Notes under the pieces: model-generated
Seen by the model: only the letters and a program-made list of their open reading frames with translations
The model's database searches: none
Told to the model about the DNA's origin: nothing
Shown here: positions 1 to 8,093 of the stretch, piece by piece
Numbering within the stretch: position 1 is the stretch's first letter
How the letters are laid out: the number at the start of each line of letters is the position of its first letter
NCBI RefSeq assembly: GCF_014645815.1
Contig: NZ_BMML01000020.1
Location: 154,421-218,420 of the forward strand
DNA length: 64,000 nt
Reading direction: 5' to 3'
Source of the DNA: Streptomyces fuscichromogenes
GTDB lineage: Bacteria > Actinomycetota > Actinomycetes > Streptomycetales > Streptomycetaceae
Program-made: the position numbers and the translations under genes

Positions 1-158
1 GGTCCACCGCGCCACCGAATTACGGGCCGCCCGGCACGGAGACGGCCACCGGTCCGTGCTCCCGCGGTCGGCGGTGGCGGCCCCGGGGGGTGTCGTACCG
101 GGCACGGAATGGTTGCGGCACGGGTATCCCGCCCCGGCGGCGGCGGCGCGGCGGGAAC

Positions 159-1490
159 ATGACGGGCATGAGCCGAGACCGCTACGTCGACTTCCTGCGC
201 GCGTGGGCGATCGTGCTGGTGGTGCTCGGCCACTGGCTGATCACCGCCCTGGTCCGGGAGCCCGACGGACGGATCACCGCCCCGGAGCTGCTGGCGACCG
301 TTCCCTGGACCCAGTGGCTGACCCTCGCGTTCCAGATCATGCCGCTCTTCTTCCTGGCCGGGGGCCATGCCGCGGGCGGCTCCTGGTCGCGGGCCCGGGC
401 GGCCGGGGGCACGCCCGCGGGGTGGCTGGGACGGCGGGCGCTGCGGCTGCTCCTTCCGGTGGGCGTCTACAGCGGTGCGGTGCTGCTCGCCGTCGGTGTC
501 TGCGCGGCGGTCGGTGTGGACCGGGACACGCTGGCGCTGGTGGGCTGGGCGATGGCCATGCAGTTCTGGTTCCTTCCGGTGTATCTGCTGCTCAGCGCCC
601 TGACGCCGGCGCTGTACGCGGCGCACCTGCGCTGGGGGCCGCGGGTCCCGCTCGCGCTGGGGACGGCCGCCCTGGCGGCCGACACGCTCGTGGTGACGGC
701 GCACGCGCCCTTTGTCGGACTGCTCGACTACGTGCTCGTGTGGTGTGTCGCCTACCAGCTGGGGTTCTGCTGGCGGGACGGTCTGCTGAGCGGTCGGCGG
801 GCCCTGCCGCTCACGATGGCGGCGGGCGGCGGGCTGGCCTTCGCCGGGCTGGTGGCCCTCGGGCCGTTCCCGGTCAGCCTGATCCTGGTGACCGGGCAGC
901 ACCCGAGCAACACCGATCCGCCGTCGGCCGCGATGCTGGCCTGGGTGGTCGCCCAGACCGGCCTGGCCCTCCTCGCCGCGCCGCCGTTGCGGCGGCTGCT
1001 GGACCGCGAGCGGGTGTGGCGCGTGGTCCGCCCCGTGGGCGCGGCCAGCATGACGCTGTATCTCTGGCACATGCTGCCGGTGCTGGCCGTCGCCGCCGCG
1101 TTCTACCTGACCGGCCTCGCGCCCGAGCCGACGCTCGGGTCGGCGGCCTGGTGGGGGCTGCGGGTGCCGTGGCTGCTGGTGCTCGGCGCCGTCCTGGCCG
1201 GTGTCGTGACCGCGCTGAAGCCGCTGGAACGGGGGCTGGGCGCGCTGTACGGGCGGACCGTCCCGGACGCCGGCCTGCGCCGCGCCTGGCCGCTGTGGCT
1301 CGGCCTGGCCCTGGACGTCGTCGCGCTCGGCCGCTTCGCCGTACAGGGCTTCGCGCCGGGCGGCCGGTTCCCCGTGCTGCCCGCACTGGGCCTGGTGGCG
1401 GGCACGGCGTTGGTCGTGCTGCCCCGATGGTGGCCGGCGGCGGACCGTCAGGAGCGGCCGCAGGTCACGCGGGCCCCGGACCGGGTGTGA
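159..1490 (+). CDS. Acyltransferase 3 family integral membrane protein
   Basis: A 443-residue polytopic membrane protein. The N-terminus RDYVDFLRAWAIVLVVLGHW-like segment (reads RYVDFLRAWAIVLVVLGHW) is the typical first helix of the acyltransferase_3 (PF01757) family, which moves acyl groups onto extracytoplasmic sugars, lipids or antibiotics. About ten hydrophobic segments follow, and WHM near residue 310 resembles the conserved late-helix motif. The ATG at 159 is chosen over an upstream frame extension at 90 because the extension is Arg/Gly-rich and the conserved helix starts right after 159. It stands alone, with no sugar or polyketide genes beside it, so the substrate is unknown. The family call is good; the role is inference. 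Confidence 0.85.
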   Translation: MTGMSRDRYVDFLRAWAIVLVVLGHWLITALVREPDGRITAPELLATVPWTQWLTLAFQIMPLFFLAGGHAAGGSWSRARAAGGTPAGWLGRRALRLLLPVGVYSGAVLLAVGVCAAVGVDRDTLALVGWAMAMQFWFLPVYLLLSALTPALYAAHLRWGPRVPLALGTAALAADTLVVTAHAPFVGLLDYVLVWCVAYQLGFCWRDGLLSGRRALPLTMAAGGGLAFAGLVALGPFPVSLILVTGQHPSNTDPPSAAMLAWVVAQTGLALLAAPPLRRLLDRERVWRVVRPVGAASMTLYLWHMLPVLAVAAAFYLTGLAPEPTLGSAAWWGLRVPWLLVLGAVLAGVVTALKPLERGLGALYGRTVPDAGLRRAWPLWLGLALDVVALGRFAVQGFAPGGRFPVLPALGLVAGTALVVLPRWWPAADRQERPQVTRAPDRV

Positions 1491-1581
1491 GGAGTGCCCG
1501 GCGCGCCACGGTGATCCAGCTCCGGACCGCCGAGCTGTGCTACCGTTGAGGAGTTGCAGTTGTGGTACCCATGAACCTATG

Positions 1582-1616
1582 TGCACCTGACGGGAATGTT
1601 TTCTCCTGCAGGTGCA
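1582..1616 (+). promoter_or_regulatory. 5'-UTR hairpin upstream of the cold-shock gene
   Basis: TGCACCTG at 1582-1589 pairs perfectly with CAGGTGCA at 1609-1616 around a 19-nt loop. It lies about 55 nt before the cold-shock start codon, in an unusually T-rich stretch. Cold-shock mRNAs often have structured leaders that change fold with temperature. That this one does so is inference. Confidence 0.45.
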
Positions 1617-1670
1617 TTAGTTTTTTCCGGCATCTCCGGATGGGGCCTCTGCCTACAGAAGGAGAAGGTC

Positions 1671-1874
1671 ATGGCACAGGGAACCGTGAAGTGGTTCAAC
1701 GCCGAAAAGGGTTTCGGCTTCATCCAGCAGGACGGCGGCGGCCCCGACGTCTTCGCTCACTACTCGAACATCCAGTCCCAGGGCTTCCGTGAGCTCCAGG
1801 AGGGCCAGCGGGTCTCCTTCGACGTCACGCAGGGCCAGAAGGGCCCCCAGGCGGAGAACATCGTCCCCGCCTGA
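1671..1874 (+). CDS. Cold-shock protein (CspA family)
   Basis: A 67-residue single cold-shock domain. Both RNA-binding motifs are visible: KGFGFI (RNP1) near residue 15 and DVFAHYSNI (RNP2) near residue 28. The start MAQGTVKWFNAEKGF is canonical and AGAAGGAGAAGG precedes the ATG. Such proteins bind single-stranded RNA and act as RNA chaperones or antiterminators in the cytoplasm. A DEAD-box helicase follows on the same strand after a terminator-like hairpin, a pairing that fits joint control of RNA structure at low temperature. Confidence 0.97.
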   Translation: MAQGTVKWFNAEKGFGFIQQDGGGPDVFAHYSNIQSQGFRELQEGQRVSFDVTQGQKGPQAENIVPA

Positions 1875-1897
1875 TCGCCGGACGCGTATTCCACTCA

Positions 1898-1934
1898 CCG
1901 GGGTCCGTACCGTCATGGTGCGGACCCCGGTTTG
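1898..1934 (+). terminator. Rho-independent-type terminator between csp and helicase genes
   Basis: CCGGGGTCCG at 1898-1907 and CGGACCCCGG at 1921-1930 form a perfect 10-bp stem with a 13-nt loop, followed by TTTGT. It lies between the cold-shock stop and the helicase ribosome-binding site. It could end the short csp mRNA while letting some transcripts run into the helicase gene. Confidence 0.75.
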
Positions 1935-1962
1935 TGCTGTTTCCAGGAAGGCAGATCACCGC

Positions 1963-3711
1963 ATGTCCCGCAGGCCCCAGAAGCCGAACCGGCGCACCTC
2001 GTCGGCCCCGTCGTCCCCGCCGTCCCAGTCGGCACCGCGTGAGTTCCGGCTGCCGGAAAACACGACACCCGCGCTTCCCGCCGTCGAGGACTTCGCCGGT
2101 CTGGACATGCCCGCGGCGCTGCTGAAGACCCTGACCGCGCAGGGTGTCACCACCCCGTTCCCCATCCAGGCCGCCACGCTGCCGAACTCGCTCGCCGGCC
2201 GTGACCTGCTGGGCCGGGGACGCACCGGCTCCGGCAAGACCCTCGCCTTCGGGCTGGCGCTGCTGGCCCGTACGGCCGGACTGCGCGCGGCGCCCAAGGC
2301 GCCGCTCGCCCTCGTGCTGGTGCCCACCCGTGAGCTCGCCCAGCAGGTGACGGACGCGCTGACCCCCTACGCGACGGCGGTGAACCTCCGGCTGGCCACC
2401 GTGGTCGGCGGGCTGTCGATCACCAAGCAGGCCGCCACCCTGCGGCGCGGCGCCGAGGTGGTCGTGGCCAGCCCCGGCCGGCTCAACGACCTCGTGGAGC
2501 GCGGGGACTGCGTGCTCGGCGACGTACGCATCACGGTGCTGGACGAAGCCGACCAGATGACCGACATGGGTTTCCTGCCACAGATCACCAAGCTGATCGA
2601 GAAGGTGCGGCCGGACGGACAGCGGCTGCTGTTCTCGGCGACCCTCGACCGCAACATCGACCGCCTGGTGCAGCGGTTCCTGACCGACCCCGTGGTGCAC
2701 TCCGTGGACCCGTTGGCCGGGGCGGTCACCACCATGGAGCACCACGTGCTGCACGTCCAGGACGAGACCGACAAGAAGGCCGTCACCACGCGCATCGCGG
2801 CCCGTGACGGCCGGGTCATCCTCTTCCTCGACACCAAGCGGTCCGCCGACCGGCTTGCCAAGCGGCTGCTGGCGGTCGGTGTCCGCGCGGCGGCACTGCA
2901 CGGCGGCCGCTCCCAGCCGCAGCGCAACCGCACCCTGGAGCAGTTCAAGAACGGGCAGGTCACCGCCCTGGTGGCGACGAACGTCGCGGCCCGGGGCATA
3001 CACATCGACGACCTCGACCTCGTCGTGAACGTCGATCCCCCCACCGACCACAAGGACTACGTCCACCGGGGCGGCCGCACGGCCCGTGCCGGCGGCTCCG
3101 GCAGTGTGGTCACGCTGGTCCTGCCCGACCAGAAGCGGGACGTCACCCGGCTCATGTCGGACGCGGGCATCCGCCCCCGGTCGGCCCGCATCACCTCCGG
3201 CGACACGGAACTGACCACGATCACCGGCGCCCGCGAGCCGTCCGGCGTGCCGGTTGTCATCGAGGTCCCGCAGCCGACGACGACCACGCTCCGCCCGGAC
3301 CAGGAGACCGGCTCCAAGAGCGGCAGGCGCTCCGGCCGCCGACGCCGAGGCGGCGGCACGGCGGGCGCCGCCACCGGCACCGGCGGCCGGGCCGGGGCGG
3401 CGGCCGCCGTCGGCACATCGGGCTCCGCCCACCGCAAGGGAACAGCCGGGTCACCGGTGGGCACCACCGGCACGGGCGGCCGCGGTACCGGCGGCGCGGG
3501 CAGCCGCAGTACCGGCGGCCGGAGCGCGTCCGGTGCGGCCGCCGGCGGTGGAGCCGGCCGCGGGGCCGAGCGGCGAACCGCGTCCGGTACGGCTTCCGGC
3601 GCCGCGTCCGGCAAGGACGACCGCGGCGGGTCCCGACGGCGCACGCCGTCCGGCGGGGCCGCCGCCGGTACCGGCAGCCGCCGGGGAGGCCGCCGCTCCA
3701 CGGCCACCTGA
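1963..3711 (+). CDS. DEAD-box ATP-dependent RNA helicase
   Basis: A 582-residue helicase. Visible motifs are a Q-motif region near residues 62-69, Walker A GRTGSGKT (86-93), PTRELAQQ (121-128), DEAD (194-197), SAT (225-227), and C-terminal helicase motifs around RGIHIDDLDLV and HRGGRTARAGG (368-378). Residues from about 445 to the end form a low-complexity Gly/Arg/Ser/Thr tail like the RNA-binding tails of CsdA/RhlE-type enzymes. The start MSRRPQKPNR at 1963 has AGGAAGG upstream; a longer frame runs back through the terminator and is not used. It likely unwinds structured RNA in cold-shock adaptation or ribosome assembly, together with the upstream csp gene. Confidence 0.95.
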   Translation: MSRRPQKPNRRTSSAPSSPPSQSAPREFRLPENTTPALPAVEDFAGLDMPAALLKTLTAQGVTTPFPIQAATLPNSLAGRDLLGRGRTGSGKTLAFGLALLARTAGLRAAPKAPLALVLVPTRELAQQVTDALTPYATAVNLRLATVVGGLSITKQAATLRRGAEVVVASPGRLNDLVERGDCVLGDVRITVLDEADQMTDMGFLPQITKLIEKVRPDGQRLLFSATLDRNIDRLVQRFLTDPVVHSVDPLAGAVTTMEHHVLHVQDETDKKAVTTRIAARDGRVILFLDTKRSADRLAKRLLAVGVRAAALHGGRSQPQRNRTLEQFKNGQVTALVATNVAARGIHIDDLDLVVNVDPPTDHKDYVHRGGRTARAGGSGSVVTLVLPDQKRDVTRLMSDAGIRPRSARITSGDTELTTITGAREPSGVPVVIEVPQPTTTTLRPDQETGSKSGRRSGRRRRGGGTAGAATGTGGRAGAAAAVGTSGSAHRKGTAGSPVGTTGTGGRGTGGAGSRSTGGRSASGAAAGGGAGRGAERRTASGTASGAASGKDDRGGSRRRTPSGGAAAGTGSRRGGRRSTAT

Positions 3712-3740
3712 GCCCTGCGGGTCGACTGCAGCGCCGTCGT

Positions 3741-3820
3741 GGCTGGTCGCGCAGTTCCCCGCGCCCCTTCAGGGCGCGACGAACGCCCCGTCAGGGGCGC
3801 GGGGAACTGCGCGACCAGCC
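3741..3820. repeat. Palindromic intergenic repeat, intact copy
   Basis: A perfect 27-bp inverted repeat: 3741-3767 pairs with 3794-3820 around a 26-nt loop. The right arm contains CGCGGGGAACTGCGCGACC. It sits between the helicase (+) and the LacI gene (-), where it may end transcription from both sides. Related copies occur at 33875, 47561, 49747, 53497 and 56535. A C-rich tail with ACCCGCACCCGA follows the right arm and is shared with the copy at 47561. Confidence 0.85.
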
Positions 3821-3882
3821 CCCGACCACCCGCACCCGAAATCCGGCCCCCACTCCTTCCGCTCACCCGGCGCCACGCGCCG

Positions 3883-4893
3883 CTACGCGGCGAACGGACC
3901 CGGGAGTTCGCCCGAACCGCGGCGGATCAGGCGGGTCGGCATGACCACGGTGCGCGGCGGTGAGACGTCCCCGTGGATCCGGGCGAAGAGCAGGTGTGCC
4001 GCGCTGGTGGCGAGGGCCACCGGGTCCTGGGCGATCACCGTGACGGGCGGGGTCAGCCTGGCGGCGAGGGCGAAGTCGTCGAAGGCGACGAAGGCGAGAT
4101 CGCCCGGGGCCGTGGTCAGGGCGCCGAAGGCGAGCAGTTCGTTGCCGGCCAGCAGCGCCGTCGGCGGGTCGGGCAGCGCCAGCATCCCGGTGACGGCCGC
4201 GGCCGCCTCCGGGCCGGTCCGCACACCGTCCCTGACCAGCGCCGGGTCTGCGGCGATACCCGCGGCCCGGAGCGCCGCCAGATAGCCCCGGCGCCGTTCG
4301 CCGAACGTCCAGATCTTCGGCGTGTCGCCGAGATAGCCGATCCTGCGGTGGCCGTGTGTCACCAACTGCGCCACGGCCGCCCGCACCGCCCCGAAGTTGT
4401 CCACCACCACGGCGTCCACATCCAGACCGGGTGCCGCCCGGTCCACGCAGACGATCTTTGTGCCCTGCGCCTGGGCCGGGCGCAGGAACCGGTGACTGCC
4501 GGCGGCCGGGGTGAGGATCAGGCCGTCGACGCGGCGGGCGGTGAACGCCGCGATCACCTCGCGCTCGCGGCGCGGGTCGGCGCGGCTGGAGCCGATGAGC
4601 ATGATGCTGCCGCGCTGCCGGGCGACGTCCTCGGCGGCGGAGGCGACCGCGGCCATGAAGGGGTCGGTCACATCGTCGACCAACAACCCGATGATCTGGC
4701 TCAGTTGATGGGTGCGACGCAACTGCCGTGCCACGTCGTCGCGTTGGTAGCCGAGCTTGCGGACCGCGGCCTCCACCCGCGCGGCGGTCCGCGGGGCCAC
4801 GGCCGAATCGCCGTTGACCACCCGGGACACCGTCATCGTGCTCACGCCCGCTTCCGCGGCAACGTCCTTCATGGTCGGCCGGGTGGCTGCCAC
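3883..4893 (-). CDS. LacI-family transcriptional regulator
   Basis: A 336-residue repressor. The N-terminal helix-turn-helix reads MKDVAAEAGVSTMTVSRVVN, followed by a periplasmic-binding-protein-like sensor domain with GLLVDDVTDPF and VVDNFGAV segments. I place the start at the GTG at 4893, which has GGAGGA upstream and gives the usual family length; a longer frame extends upstream without family similarity. It is divergent from a sugar ABC importer and so probably represses it and itself. Candidate operators GTTAACG(T/A)TACCAA lie in the shared intergenic region. Confidence 0.93.
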   Translation of the reverse strand: MAATRPTMKDVAAEAGVSTMTVSRVVNGDSAVAPRTAARVEAAVRKLGYQRDDVARQLRRTHQLSQIIGLLVDDVTDPFMAAVASAAEDVARQRGSIMLIGSSRADPRREREVIAAFTARRVDGLILTPAAGSHRFLRPAQAQGTKIVCVDRAAPGLDVDAVVVDNFGAVRAAVAQLVTHGHRRIGYLGDTPKIWTFGERRRGYLAALRAAGIAADPALVRDGVRTGPEAAAAVTGMLALPDPPTALLAGNELLAFGALTTAPGDLAFVAFDDFALAARLTPPVTVIAQDPVALATSAAHLLFARIHGDVSPPRTVVMPTRLIRRGSGELPGPFAA

Positions 4894-4932
4894 GCCACGT
4901 CCTCCAGCTGCGTCACGTTTGAGCGTCGACTC

Positions 4933-4946
4933 GTTAACGTTACCAA
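4933..4946 (+). promoter_or_regulatory. Candidate LacI operator 1
   Basis: GTTAACGTTACCAA. The CG-centred half-palindrome is typical of LacI-family operators. It is matched at 13 of 14 bases by the site at 5067. It lies about 40 nt upstream of the LacI start. Confidence 0.5.
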
Positions 4947-5066
4947 CTCGCACGCGCATCAACGGCCTTGCGAACAACGGGAGATGACGGTGCGACCAGC
5001 ACCCTCGGCGACCGGCTGCACCACCCTTGACACCCCGCTGTGGGCGCCCCAAGAATCAGCCAAGCT

Positions 5067-5080
5067 GTTAACGATACCAA
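5067..5080 (+). promoter_or_regulatory. Candidate LacI operator 2
   Basis: GTTAACGATACCAA, 15 nt upstream of the ABC ATPase start, in the same orientation as the site at 4933. The pair, one next to each divergent gene, suggests joint repression of both promoters. Confidence 0.5.
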
Positions 5081-5094
5081 CCAGAAGGCACAAC

Positions 5095-5919
5095 ATGGCC
5101 TCTGCAAGGGAACCACTGCTCACCGCACATGGAGTGGTCAAACGTTTCGGCCACGTCCAGGCGCTCTCCGGCGCCGATTTCACGGCATACCCCGGCGAGG
5201 TCGTCGCCCTCATCGGCGACAACGGTGCCGGCAAGTCCACTCTGGTGAACGTCCTTTCGGGCGTGCTCGCCCCCGACGCCGGTGAGGTCCGTCTGGACGG
5301 CGAGCCGGTGCGGTTCTCCGGCCCGATGGACGCGCAGCGGCACGGCGTGGAGACGGTCTACCAGGACCTGTCACTCGCGCCCGACCTCGACGCGGCGGCC
5401 AACCTCTACCTCGGCCGGGAGATCGTGCGCGGGGGCCTGCTCGGGCGCCTCGGCGTCCTCGACCGGCCCACGATGCGCCGGGAGGCGGTCCGGGCCTTCG
5501 CCGAACTCGGTGTGCGGCTGAAGGACGTGACGGCCGCTGTGACAACGTTGTCCGGCGGCCAGCGGCAGTCCGTCGCGGTGGCTCGGGCCGTCGCCTTCGC
5601 CCACAAGGTCATCTTCATGGACGAGCCGACCGCCGCACTGGGTGTCGTACAGCGCGCCCGGGTCCTGGAGACCGTCCGCAGGGTCGCCGACCGGGGCATC
5701 TGCGTTGTGCTGATCAGCCACAACATGCCCGAGGTGCTGTCGGTCGCGGACCGGGTGGAGGTGCTGCGGCTGGGCCGGCGCGTCGCGTCGTACACCGCCG
5801 CCGACACGACGATCGAGGAGCTGGTCGGGGCGATGACCGGCTCGCTGGACGGGCCGAACGGGACCGGGGAGAACGGGACTGGGGAGAACGGGACCGGGGA
5901 AGCGGAGGGCGGGCGATGA
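5095..5919 (+). CDS. Sugar ABC transporter ATP-binding protein (FrcA-like)
   Basis: A 274-residue single nucleotide-binding domain: Walker A GDNGAGKST (41-49), signature LSGGQRQSVAVA, Walker B VIFMDEPTAALG and H-loop LISHNMPEV. It resembles the ATPases of ribose/xylose/fructose-class importers, but has one ATPase domain rather than the fused pair of RbsA/XylG, as in FrcA. It energises the downstream permease. It overlaps the permease by 4 bp (ATGA). The C-terminus carries a threefold NGTGE tandem repeat. Confidence 0.93.
   Translation: MASAREPLLTAHGVVKRFGHVQALSGADFTAYPGEVVALIGDNGAGKSTLVNVLSGVLAPDAGEVRLDGEPVRFSGPMDAQRHGVETVYQDLSLAPDLDAAANLYLGREIVRGGLLGRLGVLDRPTMRREAVRAFAELGVRLKDVTAAVTTLSGGQRQSVAVARAVAFAHKVIFMDEPTAALGVVQRARVLETVRRVADRGICVVLISHNMPEVLSVADRVEVLRLGRRVASYTAADTTIEELVGAMTGSLDGPNGTGENGTGENGTGEAEGGR
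5857..5901 (+). repeat. Three 15-bp tandem repeats inside the ATPase gene
   Basis: Three consecutive near-identical units (AACGGGACCGGGGAG type; 5857, 5872, 5887) encode NGTGE three times at the C-terminus. The unit length is a multiple of three, so copy-number change would keep the frame. Confidence 0.85.
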
Positions 5920-6953
5920 CGGCGCAGAGCGAGAAGGCCGCGGCGGCCGTGGGCGGCGGCCGGGCCGCGGTGCCGGACTGGGTGCGCCGCGCGGCAGCCC
6001 TCAACGAACTGTGGACCTTTGTCATCCTGGTGGCGCTGGTCCTGTTCTTCACCATCGCGGCGCCGGGCAAGTTCTTCACCACGTACGACATCACCCAGAT
6101 CGCCGTGAACGCGGCCATCTACCTGGTGCTCGGCGTCGGCATGACCTTCGTGATCATCACGGCGGGCATCGACCTGTCGATCGGCTCGGTGCTGGTGCTG
6201 GCCGCGGTGGCGGCGGGCGAGTACAACATCCATCACGGCGGGGCGACTTCGGGCTGGGGCACGGTCGCGCTCTCCGCCGTCATCGCGCTCGCGGTGGGCA
6301 CCGCCTGGGGCGCGTTGCAGGGTGCGGTGGTGGCGACCGGCAAGGTGCCACCGCTGATCGTGACGCTGGGCGGGCTCGGTGCGGCGCTGGGCATCGCCGA
6401 ACTCGCCACCGGCGGCCAGGACCCGGCCGGGGCGGCCTCCACGCATCTGCAGAACAGCCTCGGTTTCGGCAAGGTGCTCGGCATCCCCTGGATGGTGGTG
6501 CTGGCGGCCGTGGTGACCGCGGTCTTCGGCGCGGTGCTGGCCGGCACCCGGTTCGGCGAGCACACCCTCGCCATCGGGTCGAACCCGACCGCCGTACGGC
6601 GGGCCGGTATTCCGGTCGGCCGCCAACTGGTCAAGGTCTACGGCCTGATGGGGCTGCTGGCCGGGCTCGGCGCGGTGATGTGGCTGGCCTCGTACGGCAC
6701 GACGTCGATCGCCGGGCACTCCACCGACAACCTCAAGGTGATCACCGCGGTGGTGCTCGGCGGCACCAGCCTGTTCGGCGGGCGGGGTTCGGTCCTGGGC
6801 ACGGTGATCGGCGTGTTCATCCCGGCGGTGCTGACCACCGGGCTGATCGTGATCGGCGTCCAGCAGTACTGGCAGGACGTGGCGGTGGGCGTGGTGCTGG
6901 TGGTGGCCGTCTACATCGACCAGCTGCGCCGCAGGACCCGGGAACGCGCATGA
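5916..6953 (+). CDS. Sugar ABC transporter permease (RbsC/FrcC type)
   Basis: A 345-residue polytopic membrane protein of the branched-chain/ribose-type permease family (BPD_transp_2). Conserved segments include GMTFVIITAGIDLSIGS near residue 70, VALGGLG-like IVTLGGLGAALG, and VLGGTSLFGGRGSVLGT near residue 280. It forms the channel with the upstream ATPase and the downstream lipoprotein. Its start overlaps the ATPase stop, which indicates translational coupling. Confidence 0.93.
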   Translation: MTAQSEKAAAAVGGGRAAVPDWVRRAAALNELWTFVILVALVLFFTIAAPGKFFTTYDITQIAVNAAIYLVLGVGMTFVIITAGIDLSIGSVLVLAAVAAGEYNIHHGGATSGWGTVALSAVIALAVGTAWGALQGAVVATGKVPPLIVTLGGLGAALGIAELATGGQDPAGAASTHLQNSLGFGKVLGIPWMVVLAAVVTAVFGAVLAGTRFGEHTLAIGSNPTAVRRAGIPVGRQLVKVYGLMGLLAGLGAVMWLASYGTTSIAGHSTDNLKVITAVVLGGTSLFGGRGSVLGTVIGVFIPAVLTTGLIVIGVQQYWQDVAVGVVLVVAVYIDQLRRRTRERA

Positions 6954-6978
6954 CTGAATCGCAGCACATGACTGAATC
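6950..6978 (+). repeat. Duplicated ATGACTGAATC at the permease/lipoprotein junction
   Basis: ATGACTGAATC occurs at 6950-6960 and 6968-6978, 18 bp apart and in frame with the downstream lipoprotein gene. The first ATG overlaps the permease stop. Both could serve as early starts encoding MTESQHMTES, but the strong ribosome-binding site at 6989 favours the later start. Confidence 0.6.
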
Positions 6979-7003
6979 ACTCGTGGCTAAGGAGGACTCT
7001 GTG

Positions 7004-8008
7004 ATGAGGAGCATTCGCAGCAGGCGCCGGTTGCTGGTCGCGGTGGGCACGGTGCTGGCCCTCGGTGCGGGGGCCTCGGCGTGCGGATCGTCGAACGACG
7101 GTGGCGGCTCGGGGAGTTCGGGCAGCGCCAAGGGCAAGAAGGTCAGGCTGATCACCGGGGTGAAGAGCGACCCCTTCTACATCACCATGACCTGTGCCGC
7201 GCAGCAGGAGGCCAAGGCCAAGGGGATGGACTTCACGGCTGACGGTTCCGCGCAGTGGGACGTGTCCGTGCAGCGGCCGCTGCTCGACTCGGTGGCGGCC
7301 GCGCGGCCCGACGGACTGCTGATCTCGCCGGTCGACACCAGCGCGCTGACGCCGTCGCTCAAACAGATCCAGTCGGCGGGCACCAAGGTGGCGCTGGTGG
7401 ACACGACGGTGACCGACCCGTCGATCGGTATCACCCGGATCTCCTCGGACAACGAGAAGGGCGGCCGGGTCGCCGCCGACGCGCTGGCCAAGCTGATGAA
7501 CAAGAAGGGCTCGGTCATCGTCATCAGCGTCAAGCCCGGCGTGTCGACGACCGACGCGCGGATCAAGGGCTTCACCGAGGAGATGGCCAAGTACCCGGAC
7601 ATCAAGGTGCTGCCCACGCTGTACGACAACGACCTGCCGGCCACCGCGGCCTCCCAGATCCAGTCGACGCTCGCCGCCCACCCGGACCTCGGCGGGGTGT
7701 TCGCGGGCAACACCAACACCGGTCAGGGCATCGCCACCGGGCTGAAGCAGGCCGGCAAGGAGGGCACGGTGAAGGTGGCGGCGTTCGACGCCGAGCCGGA
7801 CGAGATCGCCTCGCTGAAGTCGGGCACCCTCCAGGTGCTGGTCGCCCAGGACCCGGCGGCGATCGGCCGGCAGGCGGTGGACCAGCTGGCCGACGCCTTC
7901 GAGGGCAAGTCGGTCAGCAAGTCGATCGGCACCGACATGGTGGCGATCACCAAGGACAACATGAACGAACCGTCGGTCAGCAAGTACTTCTACAAGTCGC
8001 AGTGCTGA
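7004..8008 (+). CDS. Sugar-binding lipoprotein of ABC importer
   Basis: A 334-residue substrate-binding protein of the ribose/galactose-type (periplasmic-binding 4/1) class. After a basic N-terminus (RSRRRLL) and a hydrophobic segment, ASAC gives the lipobox cysteine, so it is a membrane-anchored lipoprotein. The mature part has LITGVKSDPFYITM and PDGLLISPVDTSAL, typical of domain 1, and AFDAEPDEIASLKSG in the second domain. I chose ATG 7004, with AAGGAGGA 7 nt upstream; GTG 7001 is nearly equal. Last gene of the importer operon. The exact sugar is not evident. Confidence 0.92.
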   Translation: MRSIRSRRRLLVAVGTVLALGAGASACGSSNDGGGSGSSGSAKGKKVRLITGVKSDPFYITMTCAAQQEAKAKGMDFTADGSAQWDVSVQRPLLDSVAAARPDGLLISPVDTSALTPSLKQIQSAGTKVALVDTTVTDPSIGITRISSDNEKGGRVAADALAKLMNKKGSVIVISVKPGVSTTDARIKGFTEEMAKYPDIKVLPTLYDNDLPATAASQIQSTLAAHPDLGGVFAGNTNTGQGIATGLKQAGKEGTVKVAAFDAEPDEIASLKSGTLQVLVAQDPAAIGRQAVDQLADAFEGKSVSKSIGTDMVAITKDNMNEPSVSKYFYKSQC

Positions 8009-8031
8009 CCGGGCGGTACTGAACGGTCAAC

Positions 8032-8067
8032 GGCCGGGCGGACCCACCCTCTTGGGCCTGCCCGGCC
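8032..8067. terminator. Convergent terminator hairpin
   Basis: GGCCGGGC at 8032-8039 pairs with GCCCGGCC at 8060-8067 with a 20-nt loop. It lies between the converging lipoprotein (+) and CBM2 protein (-) genes. There is no clear U-run, as is common in Streptomyces. Confidence 0.55.
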
Positions 8068-8093
8068 GCCGGTCGTGCGGACGACCCGGCTGC

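Noticed and set aside
1825..3432. A 535-codon leftward open frame
   Set aside because: Antisense shadow of the DEAD-box helicase; His/Gly/Arg-rich without motifs.
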